DNA from: JAPPHA01 sp963664045
GTDB lineage: Bacteria > Pseudomonadota > Alphaproteobacteria > Rhodobacterales > Rhodobacteraceae
Length of the DNA: 64,000 nucleotides
NCBI GenBank assembly: GCA_963664045.2
Contig: CAXXGT010000010.1
Span: 91,315-155,314, forward strand
Reading direction: 5' to 3'
Below, one piece after another: positions 35,146 to 44,340 of the stretch; the first letter of the stretch is position 1; each line of letters begins with the position of its first letter. A model generated the notes under the pieces. That model made no database searches and was not told the origin of the DNA. It saw nothing but the letters and a program-made list of their open reading frames with translations. A program made the translations under genes and the position numbers.

Positions 35146-35658
35146 TTACGTGGCGCGGGATGCGAGAATCGTACCGATCTTTTCCATGGCGGCGGGCTCC
35201 TCGACCTCTTCGATGACGGCAACTTCTCTGGCCAGTCTTTCGAGCGCGGCCTCGTAAAGCAGTCGCTCAGAATAGGATTGCTCTCTTTGTTCGTCGTTCC
35301 GGTGCAAGTCCCGAACGACCTCCGAGATGGCAACCAGATCGCCTGAATTGATTTTCTGGTCATATTCCTGGGCCTTGCGAGACCACATTGCCTTTTTCAC
35401 TTTTGGCTTCCCTGTCAGGATTTTCAGCGCGTCCGTGATTTGTTCAGGTGTCGAAAGCCTGCGCAAACCGTTGCCAAGCGCCTTGGCTATCGGAACCTTG
35501 ACCGTCATCTTGTCCTTCCGGAAATAGATCTCGTAAACATCCGTCTGCTTTCCGAGAACTTCGATGTTTGTCACGCTCTGGATCTTGCCCACACCATGAG
35601 CAGGGTAGACAACGAACTGGTTCTGCTTGAACGGTAGTCTCTTTCTTGTCTTGGCCAT
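35146..35658 (-). CDS. CarD-family transcriptional regulator
   Basis: A 170-residue protein with an N-terminal CarD/TRCF RNA-polymerase interaction domain (FKQNQFVVYPAHGVGKIQSV, DVYEIYFRKDKMTVKVPIAKA) and a C-terminal helical DNA-binding part (SEVVRDLHRNDEQREQSYSERLLYEAAL). CarD proteins stabilise open promoter complexes, often at rRNA promoters. AAAGGAG seven bases before ATG 35658 fixes the start. The ferredoxin gene upstream on the same strand is a conserved neighbour in Alphaproteobacteria. Confidence 0.93.
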   Translation of the reverse strand: MAKTRKRLPFKQNQFVVYPAHGVGKIQSVTNIEVLGKQTDVYEIYFRKDKMTVKVPIAKALGNGLRRLSTPEQITDALKILTGKPKVKKAMWSRKAQEYDQKINSGDLVAISEVVRDLHRNDEQREQSYSERLLYEAALERLAREVAVIEEVEEPAAMEKIGTILASRAT

Positions 35659-35916
35659 TGGGCTCCTTTCCGGGATCATCTCGATTCTGCCAGGAGGAAT
35701 CGAGACAATGATCGCCTGTCAATCCGTTTGCACATCGCCCTGAAATTGTCGTGATTGGCGGTTTGTCGTGATCACCCTGTCCGGCTTGCCTGACGCGTTG
35801 AACCGCATCCGGTCAAAGCGCTTGGCAATGAAATCCTTTCGAGGTCCGCACCGGAAACGTCCGGAAGGGACGCAGGTCAAACCAATCCACTGTGCGCAAC
35901 ATCCGAGATTCAGTGT

Positions 35917-36255
35917 TCATCCCCCTTCCCCAGGGTTGGGAGAAAAGTATTTTTCCAGCTTCCCTTCTTCTCCGTCACGATCTTCCGCCTCCGGCAGCTT
36001 TTCTCTCTTCGAGATGATGACGGGCCAGAGTTCGGAATACTCCCGATTGAATTCAACCCAACGTTCCATTCCCGGTTCCGTATCGGGCAAAATCGCGTCA
36101 ACCGGACATTCCGGTTCACAGACGCCGCAATCAATGCACTCGTCCGGATGAATGACGAGCATGTTCTCGCCTTCGTAAAAACAGTCCACCGGACAGACTT
36201 CGACGCAGTCCGTATGCTTGCAGGCTATACAGTTATCAGTAACGACATATGTCAT
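35917..36255 (-). CDS. fdxA: Seven-iron ferredoxin
   Basis: A 112-residue ferredoxin carrying one 3Fe-4S and one 4Fe-4S cluster. The N-terminal half has CIACKHTDCVEVCP and CIDCGVCEPECP follows near residues 40-51, the FdI-type cysteine spacing. The tail WVEFNREYSELWPVI is typical of FdxA. It lies between the S4-domain gene and carD, 125 bp downstream of the former. It carries electrons in the cytoplasm; the partner is not shown. Confidence 0.95.
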   Translation of the reverse strand: MTYVVTDNCIACKHTDCVEVCPVDCFYEGENMLVIHPDECIDCGVCEPECPVDAILPDTEPGMERWVEFNREYSELWPVIISKREKLPEAEDRDGEEGKLEKYFSPNPGEGG

Positions 36256-36380
36256 GGTCGTTCATCAGTTCAGAACTTCTGGGAAAGCGCCAAGCCGGTT
36301 TTGTGCGAACACTCAACATATGGAGCAGATGTAGGTCTTTCAAGGCAATTCGTCCGTCGCGTCCGAAATGCCGGGACTTG

Positions 36381-36653
36381 TCATGCCCGTGCAGGCAAGA
36401 CCTCACGATATAGCAGCCGTGATTCCGCTGGCGGTCCTCGACGATGCCCCGAAGCCAGAACTTCAAGCACGCGAACCCGTCGCCCGACAGTAACCGTCAC
36501 GACAGCGCCCGGTTCAATTCGATACGCAGGTTTCCGGACCTTTTCGCCGCCGACTCGAACCCTTCCCGCGCTGACATTCGCTGCAGATTGACTGCGGGTC
36601 CGATACACCCGAGCATACCATAACCACCGGTCAATTCGAATCGGATCTTTCAA
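36381..36653 (-). CDS. S4-domain RNA-binding protein (Hsp15/HslR-like)
   Basis: A small basic 90-residue protein with an S4 fold: IRIDRWLWYARVYRTRSQSA and GRVRVGGEKVRKPAYRIEPG are the family core. Hsp15-type proteins bind stalled 50S subunits carrying nascent chains. Its start overlaps the stop of the upstream helicase gene by four bases, so it is co-translated with it. The arrangement helicase-S4-ferredoxin-CarD is a conserved alphaproteobacterial block. Confidence 0.9.
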   Translation of the reverse strand: MKDPIRIDRWLWYARVYRTRSQSAANVSAGRVRVGGEKVRKPAYRIEPGAVVTVTVGRRVRVLEVLASGHRRGPPAESRLLYREVLPARA

Positions 36654-39589
36654 TTCGACCGCCGCCCCGGTTTCCCAGACATGTCGTCCTTCAACGCCGC
36701 GAGCACCGAAAACGGATTGGATGGATCGTGCTCCACCTTGTTCCGCTTCTTTTCCGGGGCCGGCTTCGACTTGTCGCGCCGCCGGGACACCGTCGACGGC
36801 TGACCCTTCCGTTTCACCGGTCGGTCCTTCTGTTCTTTCCTGGGCCGCTTGGGCGGGAGCCTTCTAAACACGTAGTAGGTCTCGATCGTTTCCGGTGGGG
36901 CCTCAACCACCGGACCCGGAGGACCGTCTTCCTTCGGTTCCAGGTCCGTTCGCGACGCCTCCGCCCGATCATTTTCGGCAACCGGGGGATCGTGGCTGTC
37001 GGATCCATTGAACTCGGACTGTTGGTCAGTCACCGGTTCCGGCATGCTCCCGGACTCCGTGTCAGATGCCGAGCTCGCCTCGGACTTCTCGATATTCCGG
37101 GTGCTATCGTCAGCCGCCGCCGCACCTTCCTCATCCGCCGCCGGTGCGTGGATATCCGATTCATCCGCATTTTCCGGGGATTGCGAAACGGATTCATCGG
37201 ACTGAACGCGTCTTTTGACACGTTCCCCCTGCTCGACGGAAAACCCGGCAGACCCCATGAAATCGGCAAAACCGGCATGCGACATTCCCGTCAGCGACAA
37301 CATGTCCGTCGACGCTTCAAACCCGTTCCGGTGGTCTTCAACCCTGATCAGGTCCATCACCCGTTCCCACATGTCGGCGCGAAGCGCCCATTTCCCTTCG
37401 ACCCTGAATCCGGCCCAGGAGTAGAAGGCCCGCGGTACCGCGTCGCTGATCTCGAAGACCACCCGCCCCGGTGTCGGCGGATCCGGAACCGGTTCAATCC
37501 GGTTTTGCAGCGCCCAGACAAGAATTCTCAGACGCGTCGGAGCTGGTTTCAGTAGGGAATGCACGAATATCGTGCGCTGACCGAACCGGACCCCGTGCTT
37601 TCTGATCAACTTGCGGTGTTCCTGGTCGAGTTCGCGAACTTCCTCGGCAACGAGAGACCTTGGGAGAACGCCCAGGGACCCGACAAGCCTGTGGGCAACA
37701 CCGCGTGCTATTCCCGCGATCGCCTCGTCGTCCCGCATTGCGACCAGGGGCGCAAAAACCGAGGCAAAGTGCGAATGAACAAAATGCTGAAGCCGCCGCC
37801 TGACCATCTCCGAGACCTGCGGACCTGCGGCTTCATCCACATACTCTCGTACAACCGGCGACAGGACATCGGTGCCAAGTTCAAGCTTCCCGACGACCCA
37901 GCCGTTCCAGGCCAGTTCACCTTGCCCGTTGATCTCGATGTCCTGGTTGCTGGCGGAATAAAGCCGATGTGCACGGCGAGCGAGTTCGGGCGCCAGCGCC
38001 TGGTTGGCGGCAACGTTGAGCGTCTGCGCAAACTCCGCTGGCACTTCCGGGTCAGGTTCAAAGCGGAACCCGTCGATCCGGCCAACATGCTGTCCTTCAA
38101 CCGAAACTTCACCCGCGGAATCAATTTCTGCCATCAACTGTTCTTTCCGCTCAAGGCGCCGCATCAGCACGGACGCCCGTCGATCGACAAACCGGTCTGT
38201 CAGTGCAAGATGCAGTACATCAGAAATTCGGTCTTCAACTTCCCGTGTCCAGCCGCGCCAGTATTCCTCGTCGGCGACCCAGCCCCTGCGCTGAACTACG
38301 TATGTCCATGTCCGGATGAACGCAAGTCTCCTGGACAATGCGTCTATGTCACCGTCAGTGCGATCAAGACTGGAAACCTGGTCGGAAAGCCAGATTCCGG
38401 GAATCTCTCCATTGTCCCGAAGGTTCAGGTAGACGTCCCTGACGAGATTGGCATGGTCGTGGAGCGAGACCTGCCGGAAATCCGGAATCTGGCACGTTTC
38501 CCACAACAGCCGGACATCCTTGCCGGATGCCGCGGGAACTGCAGCCCCGGCCGTCGTGCTTAAAGACTTGAGTGTCCTGACATCGTCGGCTTCCCTGGTC
38601 CTGCAGAGTACCGGATGTGAGGGAACTGTTTCCAGGGATTCGATCAGGCTGCCAATCGTGGAAAAATCCAGGTCGCCGTTCCGCCACTGGAGGCGCCTGA
38701 CAGGTTGAAAACGGTTGGTCTCGATCGCCGCAACGACATCGGCCTCGATCGATGGGGCCTCACCGGTCTCACCGAAACTGCCGTCGTTGCGGTATCGGCC
38801 AGCTCTTCCGGCAATCTGGGCGAGTTCGTTGGGTTGCAGTCGTCGCACTCTTCTTCCGTCAAACTTCGCGAGGCCTGCAAAGGCGACATGGTCGACGTCG
38901 AGGTTCAGGCCCATTCCGATCGCGTCAGTTGCGACAAGGAAATCCACTTCCCCTCCCTGGTACATCTTGACCTGGGCGTTGCGTGTTCTCGGGCTCAGCG
39001 CTCCCATGACGACCGCCGCTCCCCCACGCTTTTGCCTGACCCATTCTGCAATGGAGTAAACGTCGTCGACGGAAAACCCGACGATCGCGGACCGCGGCCT
39101 CATCCTGGAAATTTTCTTCCGCCCGCCGTAACTCAACCTGGACAAACGTTCCCTGTATTGAATGCGAACATCGGGAACCAGTTGAACGATCGCATCGCGC
39201 ATCGTGCCCGAGCCGAGAAACATGGTCTCCTTCAGGCCGCGAGCGTGAAGCAGTCTGTCGGTGAAGACATGGCCCCGCTCCGGGTCAGAGCAGAGCTGGA
39301 TTTCATCGACCGCGAGAAAGTCCGCGCCGACACCCATCGGCATCGCCTCGGTCGTTGCTACCCAGTATTGGGCTCTCGGTGGGACGATCCGTTCTTCGCC
39401 GGTGACCAGGGCGACGACCGAGGGGCCGCGAAGCTTGACCGTCCTGTCGTAAACCTCTCGAGCCAACAATCGAAGGGGAAGCCCGATAACACCGGTCCGA
39501 TAAGCGAGCATCCGCTCCAGCGCGTATCGGGTCTTGCCGGTGTTCGTAGGTCCGAGAACCGCGACCGTACGCGAATTGAAACCCGTCAT
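36650..39589 (-). CDS. SUV3-like DExH RNA helicase
   Basis: A 979-residue helicase like mitochondrial SUV3. Walker A is VAVLGPTNTGKTRYALER, the DExH-type box FLAVDEIQLCSDPERGHVF, motif III SGTMRD, and the helicase C half has VATDAIGMGLNLD and QIAGRAGRYRNDG. The middle and SUV3-type C domain run to about residue 795. The last 185 residues are low complexity: an acidic Ser/Asp/Glu stretch, then a Lys/Arg stretch, ending in the motif DPSNPFSVLAALKD. It probably works in RNA turnover. A TPR gene lies 24 bp upstream and the S4 gene overlaps downstream. Confidence 0.92.
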   Translation of the reverse strand: MTGFNSRTVAVLGPTNTGKTRYALERMLAYRTGVIGLPLRLLAREVYDRTVKLRGPSVVALVTGEERIVPPRAQYWVATTEAMPMGVGADFLAVDEIQLCSDPERGHVFTDRLLHARGLKETMFLGSGTMRDAIVQLVPDVRIQYRERLSRLSYGGRKKISRMRPRSAIVGFSVDDVYSIAEWVRQKRGGAAVVMGALSPRTRNAQVKMYQGGEVDFLVATDAIGMGLNLDVDHVAFAGLAKFDGRRVRRLQPNELAQIAGRAGRYRNDGSFGETGEAPSIEADVVAAIETNRFQPVRRLQWRNGDLDFSTIGSLIESLETVPSHPVLCRTREADDVRTLKSLSTTAGAAVPAASGKDVRLLWETCQIPDFRQVSLHDHANLVRDVYLNLRDNGEIPGIWLSDQVSSLDRTDGDIDALSRRLAFIRTWTYVVQRRGWVADEEYWRGWTREVEDRISDVLHLALTDRFVDRRASVLMRRLERKEQLMAEIDSAGEVSVEGQHVGRIDGFRFEPDPEVPAEFAQTLNVAANQALAPELARRAHRLYSASNQDIEINGQGELAWNGWVVGKLELGTDVLSPVVREYVDEAAGPQVSEMVRRRLQHFVHSHFASVFAPLVAMRDDEAIAGIARGVAHRLVGSLGVLPRSLVAEEVRELDQEHRKLIRKHGVRFGQRTIFVHSLLKPAPTRLRILVWALQNRIEPVPDPPTPGRVVFEISDAVPRAFYSWAGFRVEGKWALRADMWERVMDLIRVEDHRNGFEASTDMLSLTGMSHAGFADFMGSAGFSVEQGERVKRRVQSDESVSQSPENADESDIHAPAADEEGAAAADDSTRNIEKSEASSASDTESGSMPEPVTDQQSEFNGSDSHDPPVAENDRAEASRTDLEPKEDGPPGPVVEAPPETIETYYVFRRLPPKRPRKEQKDRPVKRKGQPSTVSRRRDKSKPAPEKKRNKVEHDPSNPFSVLAALKDDMSGKPGRRSN

Positions 39590-39613
39590 GTCCTTGAGTC
39601 CGGAGGATTCCTG

Positions 39614-40210
39614 TCAGATCTCGGTTCCCAGCACCCTGGTCCTGAGTCTCCGAATCGCGTCTTGCGCTTCCTGCCGGTGGGGATGAATGGTCACGAGGTG
39701 TTCGTAGACACCAAGAGCTTCCTCGTTACGATCAAATCTTTCGAGGATCATGCCCAGACCGGACATTGCGCCGAAATGCCGAGGTTCAAGAGTCAATGTT
39801 TTCTCAATGTCCGCCACGGAAAGCGAATACCGCTGCATGAGAAAATATGCCGTTGCGCGCTTGTTCCATCCTTCTGCAAAACCAGGTGCGTTTTCCACCA
39901 GCACCGTAAAACGCTCGACGGCTGCACGAAGGTCTCCCTTGGCCATTGCCCGCGTTCCGAGTTCAAGCAGCAGGTTCATGGATCTCGACCCCGAATTTGA
40001 CCACAAACGCCAAACCTCCTTTTCGACTTCTTCCCATTCTTCCAGATCCGGGTCGGAGAGGCGTTCGAAGAGGAAGTCCAACCGGTCCTTGCTGTCGGAT
40101 TGGGCGACCGCCGACTCAAATGCGAACATTACGAATGCCAGTGCCAGGATGAGACGGACCCGTTCAAGGCATGAGCCCGGCTTTACGAAATCGCGAAAAG
40201 TGGCTACCAT
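39614..40210 (-). CDS. Tetratricopeptide-repeat protein with signal sequence
   Basis: A 198-residue protein. A hydrophobic signal-like segment (VRLILALAFVMFAFESAVAQ, about residues 20-40) precedes three TPR-like units: SMNLLLELGTRAMAKGDLRA, GFAEGWNKRATAYFLMQRYS and FGAMSGLGMILERFDRNEEA. It is likely periplasmic and serves in protein-protein contact; its partner is unknown. It lies 24 bp before the helicase gene and may be part of that operon. A start three codons earlier is possible. Confidence 0.85.
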   Translation of the reverse strand: MVATFRDFVKPGSCLERVRLILALAFVMFAFESAVAQSDSKDRLDFLFERLSDPDLEEWEEVEKEVWRLWSNSGSRSMNLLLELGTRAMAKGDLRAAVERFTVLVENAPGFAEGWNKRATAYFLMQRYSLSVADIEKTLTLEPRHFGAMSGLGMILERFDRNEEALGVYEHLVTIHPHRQEAQDAIRRLRTRVLGTEI

Positions 40211-40284
40211 CGGCCCCACGATACCAGTTCGGCACTGCTCGTGCGACCTATTTCTGTCTTCAGATCGTAATTCAGGATCATGCC

Positions 40285-40599
40285 ATGAGCAGTTTGATGA
40301 CCAGGGCCGCAGACTACGTCAACAAGAAACTGTCTGGACAATCCTTCGACGGTCACGTTCGAATTTCCATTGAAAAGGAAGGCCAAATCATCGTTGATGA
40401 AGACGGCGCACGTACGGTCTCGCCGGACGGAAACACGACTGGTGACGAAGACGTAGACTGCCTGGTTTCGACCGACAAGGATACCTTTTCCGCCGTTCTC
40501 GACGGTCACCTCGATCCGATGACCGCGTTCATGACCGGGCGATTACAGATCCGCGGCGACCTGGGAGCGGTCGCCAAACTCGGCAACGTACTGCGGTAG
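40285..40599 (+). CDS. SCP2 sterol-carrier-domain protein
   Basis: A stand-alone SCP2-like domain of 104 residues. It shows the family features DGHVRISIEKEGQIIVDEDG, DVDCLVSTDKDTFSAVLDG and DPMTAFMTGRLQIRGDLGAVAKL. Such small cytosolic proteins bind lipids or acyl-CoA in a hydrophobic tunnel; the ligand here is unknown. ATG 40285 is chosen since the domain starts directly after it, although the frame is open further upstream. Confidence 0.88.
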   Translation: MSSLMTRAADYVNKKLSGQSFDGHVRISIEKEGQIIVDEDGARTVSPDGNTTGDEDVDCLVSTDKDTFSAVLDGHLDPMTAFMTGRLQIRGDLGAVAKLGNVLR

Positions 40600-40625
40600 T
40601 TCCGGTTGCGATAACGAATCTTCGC

Positions 40626-41441
40626 TCAAGGGTCGGCCGAAGATTTTAAAATCTCCACCACCCGTTCATGAATCCGCGCATCGCCGGCGGCCAAAACCTG
40701 CCCCCCGTTCATCGCCGACCTGCCGTTCCAGTCGGTGACGACGCCGCCAGAGGCTTCAATGACGCCAATTGGCGCCTGTATGTCGTACGCGTTGAGCCCC
40801 GCCTCAATGACCAGATCAATGTACCCTCCGGCGAGCAGCGCATACGCATAACAGTCCATTCCGTACCGGGTCAGCCGCGCGCGCCGGCTGACTGCGGAAA
40901 ACGCGTTTCGTTCCGTCGATGTCCCGATTTCCGGAAATGTCGTGAACAGGACGGCATCTTCCACACGCGCGCATGAGCGTGATTGCTGCCGGACGGTCGT
41001 GCCGGCACGGGACAGCCAGGACTTGTTCCCGGCACCGAAAAACCGCTCGCCGGTAAACGGCTGGTCAATCATGCCGAGTACCACTGAACGACCGTCATTG
41101 ACGGCAATCAGGATACCCCAAACGGGAGTGCCGGAAATGTAACTCCGCGTACCGTCGATAGGGTCAATCACCCATGTAAAACGCGAACTGCCGCGCCTGG
41201 ACGCGAATTCCTCGCCAAGAATACCGTCATCCGGCCGGCGTTCAGCCAGCATGGACCTGATGCAGGATTCGATCTCACGATCAGCCCGGGTCACGGGATC
41301 AAAGCCATGATCGAGCTTGTTTGCCATTCCGCATTCCGCCGAACGGAAATATTTCAACGCGATCGTGCCCGCAGCATCGGCCAGCTGGTGGGCGATGGCC
41401 AACAGGTTCGAAATTTCAATTGTATCACTCATTTCCGCCAT
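40626..41441 (-). CDS. Inositol-monophosphatase-family phosphatase (possible HisN)
   Basis: A 271-residue Mg-dependent phosphatase. Metal-ligand motifs are GILGEEFASR, FTWVIDPIDGTRSYISGTPVWG and NAYDIQAPIGVIEASGG. The sequence near the second motif resembles alphaproteobacterial histidinol-phosphatases (HisN), but inositol monophosphatase or PAP phosphatase activity cannot be excluded. The frame extends 63 codons upstream without family resemblance; MAEMSDTIEISN at 41441 is taken as the start, with AGGA five bases before. Confidence 0.85.
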   Translation of the reverse strand: MAEMSDTIEISNLLAIAHQLADAAGTIALKYFRSAECGMANKLDHGFDPVTRADREIESCIRSMLAERRPDDGILGEEFASRRGSSRFTWVIDPIDGTRSYISGTPVWGILIAVNDGRSVVLGMIDQPFTGERFFGAGNKSWLSRAGTTVRQQSRSCARVEDAVLFTTFPEIGTSTERNAFSAVSRRARLTRYGMDCYAYALLAGGYIDLVIEAGLNAYDIQAPIGVIEASGGVVTDWNGRSAMNGGQVLAAGDARIHERVVEILKSSADP

Positions 41442-41709
41442 TTCGGTCCTGTCGCGGCTTGCGCGCGCTTCCGAAAAACCACCCGATGCAAATGTTTCCA
41501 AGAAGCAACTGCTCGTATTCAGTCGGCTTCCGGCGCGCAATCCCCTCTCACCGCACCGGTTCAATCCGGAAACTGGTCTTCCAGGGTCCAACGGTGTCGG
41601 GTGTTGGCGGCACGAATCAGAATCCGTCACCCGCCAACACTATACGCTTGCGGCCAGGCTGGCGATCAGCATGATTCACGCAATGCTTCGTCAATGAGGA
41701 TGATCATAC

Positions 41710-42669
41710 ATGCGCGCGATGGTCGTGAGCGATTACGGCAAGGCCCTGACGCTTGTGGAACTTCCTGTTCCGGATGCCGGTCGGGATGAATTGCTGGTCC
41801 ACGTTCATTCCTGTGGCATCAACTTCGCCGATCTCCTGCTTCAGAGCGGCCGATATCAGGAGCGTCCGGAATTGCCGTTTTCGCCTGGAATGGAAATCTG
41901 CGGTACGGTGGAAGAGGCAGGAAAGAACTCAAGCAGTGAGCTGGTCGGCACGAGAATCGCAGCCTATTGCGGATTTGGCGGCATGGCCGAATACGTATCG
42001 ATTCCGTCGGATGCATGTATTCCCATCCCGGAACGAATGCCAAGCCACGTCGCCGCCGCATTTCCAATTGTCTATGGAACTAGTCACGTTGCGCTCAGCC
42101 ACGGAGCCCGCCTGCAATCCGGAGAACGGCTTCTTGTCCTCGGCGCAGCTGGGGGCGTCGGGATTTCTTCGGTGGAACTCGGCAAGGTCATGGGTGCTGA
42201 AGTCATTGCGTCGGCTCGAGGACACCAGCGACTTGAACACGTCCGCACGGCGGGCGCCGACCATGTGCTGGAGTCGGCCTCGACTGATCTGCGGGACGCC
42301 GTCAAGGCACTTGGCGGCGCGGACGTGGTGATTGATCCGGTCGGAGGAGATTCGACCATCGCGGCTCTCAGGGCCTGCAATCCCGGCGGACGCCTCGTTC
42401 CCATCGGATTTGCGTGCGGCGAGATTCCCCGGATCCCGGCCAATATTCTCCTGGTCAAGAACCTTTCGGTCATCGGGGTGTACTGGGGAGCCCAGGCGCG
42501 CTTGTGGCCGTACAGGATCTCGGAGAGTCTCAGAACGCTTCTGAATTGGTACGAAACCGGCCAGATCAATCCCTGCGTGAGTCACCGTTTCAGCCTGGAA
42601 AGTGCCAACGAAGCGCTTGACCTGCTCAGATCCCGCAAATCCGTTGGAAAGATCGTGATCGATATCTGA
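41710..42669 (+). CDS. NADPH:quinone oxidoreductase (QOR family)
   Basis: A 319-residue medium-chain reductase without zinc-binding cysteines. It has SCGINFADLLLQSGRYQERPELPF, PGMEICGTVEEAG, the nucleotide loop LVLGAAGGVGISSVELGKVMGA and AGADHVLESAST. It should use NADPH to reduce quinones or enones. It stands alone between the divergent phosphatase gene and the Bax-inhibitor-like gene on the same strand. The physiological substrate cannot be deduced. Confidence 0.9.
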   Translation: MRAMVVSDYGKALTLVELPVPDAGRDELLVHVHSCGINFADLLLQSGRYQERPELPFSPGMEICGTVEEAGKNSSSELVGTRIAAYCGFGGMAEYVSIPSDACIPIPERMPSHVAAAFPIVYGTSHVALSHGARLQSGERLLVLGAAGGVGISSVELGKVMGAEVIASARGHQRLEHVRTAGADHVLESASTDLRDAVKALGGADVVIDPVGGDSTIAALRACNPGGRLVPIGFACGEIPRIPANILLVKNLSVIGVYWGAQARLWPYRISESLRTLLNWYETGQINPCVSHRFSLESANEALDLLRSRKSVGKIVIDI

Positions 42670-42861
42670 AATTGCAAAGGCATTAGGCCAAACGGGAATC
42701 CTCCGATTTCGAGGTCCTGATAAGGATGGAGTCGTTCGCTTCTTCGAGGCGCCGCAAATTTTCACGCGGATGTAACTTGAATCCTCGCCAATAACCGTCC
42801 ATATCTGTCGAAAATGGTGGCGCCGAAATTTGGCGATGACCAAGAACCGTGAAGGAGATTC

Positions 42862-43632
42862 ATGATGGCTGAGAATCAAGCATTTCGTCGAGTCGGTGCG
42901 GGCGTCGTCCGTACGGCTGTGATCGATGAAGGGCTTCGAGCGCATATGAACAAGGTCTATGCGCTGATGTCTATCGCCATGATCATCACAGGAATGGTGG
43001 CCTACGTGGTCGGTAGCGACCTCAGCAGGGCGATGAGCGGTCAATCGACCCTGATCGTTCCTCCGGAACTGCTGCAGTTGATGTTCGGGTCGGCATTCAG
43101 GTGGGTCATCGTCTTCGCGCCCCTTGGTGTCGTGTTCCTGTTCAGTGCGACGATCGGCCGAATGGCCTGGTCGACCGCCCAGACAGTCTTCTGGGTGTTT
43201 GCAGGTCTCATGGGACTGTCGCTGTCGACGATATTCGCGATCTACACGGGGATCTCGATTGCACAGACGTTTTTCGTGACCGCGATCGCCTTTGCCGGAC
43301 TCAGTCTCTGGGGCTACACGACCAAAAAGGACATCTCCGGCTGGGGAAGTTTCCTTTTCATGGGCGTGATCGGGTTGATCGCTGCGTCAGTGCTCAACAT
43401 CTTCATTGCCTCGTCGGCGCTTCACTTTGCAGTCACCGTGATCGGCCTGCTGGTGTTTGCTGGCCTGACCGCCTACGACACCCAGAAAATCAAGAATACC
43501 TACCTGCAGATGGCAGGAACCGGGAACACCGAGTGGCTGGAAAAATCCGCGATCATGGGCGCATTGGGCCTGTACATAAACTTCATCAACATGTTCGTGC
43601 TGCTTCTCCAGATTTTTGGCCAGCGCGAATAA
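42862..43632 (+). CDS. Bax-inhibitor-1/YccA-family membrane protein
   Basis: A 256-residue protein with seven hydrophobic helices, starting VYALMSIAMIITGMVAYVVG and ending MGALGLYINFINMFVLLLQIFG. The C-terminal GLTAYDTQKIKNTYLQMAGT is the conserved aspartate-bearing signature of the family. Relatives act as calcium leak channels or interact with FtsH; the bacterial role is not settled. AAGGAG lies six bases before the start. A strong intrinsic terminator follows at 43684. Confidence 0.93.
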   Translation: MMAENQAFRRVGAGVVRTAVIDEGLRAHMNKVYALMSIAMIITGMVAYVVGSDLSRAMSGQSTLIVPPELLQLMFGSAFRWVIVFAPLGVVFLFSATIGRMAWSTAQTVFWVFAGLMGLSLSTIFAIYTGISIAQTFFVTAIAFAGLSLWGYTTKKDISGWGSFLFMGVIGLIAASVLNIFIASSALHFAVTVIGLLVFAGLTAYDTQKIKNTYLQMAGTGNTEWLEKSAIMGALGLYINFINMFVLLLQIFGQRE

Positions 43633-43683
43633 GGGGGCCTGGATTCACGTAGACCAGCCGAATCGGATACCGAAACCGCAATT

Positions 43684-43714
43684 GCCGGGGCCGCAGGCCC
43701 CGGCATTTTCTTTT
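43684..43714 (+). terminator. Intrinsic terminator after the Bax-inhibitor-like gene
   Basis: A perfect nine-bp stem, GCCGGGGCC (43684-43692) with GGCCCCGGC (43696-43704), a three-base loop, and the T-rich tail ATTTTCTTTT. Confidence 0.93.
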
Positions 43715-43994
43715 CTGGGAATTCAATTCTGGATAGGGAGGCCGAGTCTCGTCACGGCCTCATTCAAGTCATGCTGAAACGATCTCAGTTCATCCCGGTT
43801 CTCGCCGTAGGGAGGTCTCGGATTGCACCGGCCAACGACCCGAGTCCGGGAAGCGTCGGAATTTCAATGACGTCGACTTGTTCAAATCGGGACATGAAGC
43901 CCAAACATGGATCCATCGGCGCGGGCCTGACCCATCCATTTGCTCCCCTGTCGCTCGATCGTGACAACCTTCGCGCAGTACGGGCGCCGAGTGT

Positions 43995-44162
43995 CTACTT
44001 GATCTTGCCTTCGCGGTATTCGACGTGCTTCCGCGCGACTGGATCGTATTTCCTGACCTTCATTTTCTCGGTCATGGTACGGGAGTTCTTTTTCGTCACA
44101 TAAAAGTGTCCCGTTCCAGCCGTCGAATTCAGGCGAATCTTGATGGTGTTGGTCTTGGCCAT
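43995..44162 (-). CDS. rpmG: Ribosomal protein L33
   Basis: A 55-residue large-subunit ribosomal protein. Its sequence MAKTNTIKIRLNSTAGTGHF, YVTKKNSRTMTEKMKVRKYD and ARKHVEYREGKIK is unmistakable. It is the cysteine-free type of L33, so it does not bind zinc. GGGAG eight bases before ATG 44162 supports the start. It stands alone on the minus strand, diverging from the tungstate transporter operon. Confidence 0.96.
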   Translation of the reverse strand: MAKTNTIKIRLNSTAGTGHFYVTKKNSRTMTEKMKVRKYDPVARKHVEYREGKIK

Positions 44163-44340
44163 AGCCGACTCTCCCTGTCCATGATGCGATAACAGCAATT
44201 GGCAGACGCGAGCGTTCTACATCTAAGCCGCCCGGAGTCAATGCTGCTGCCTGCACACGGAGGTCGCTTGTTTTCCTCTGCCCCCCGTGTAGTTTGCCCG
44301 CGTCGCGTTTCCCGACCATTCGAATAGTGAGCATCGTAGA

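Noticed and set aside
37559..38563. 334-codon frame opposite the SUV3-like helicase
   Set aside because: Antisense shadow; the minus strand carries unmistakable helicase motifs.
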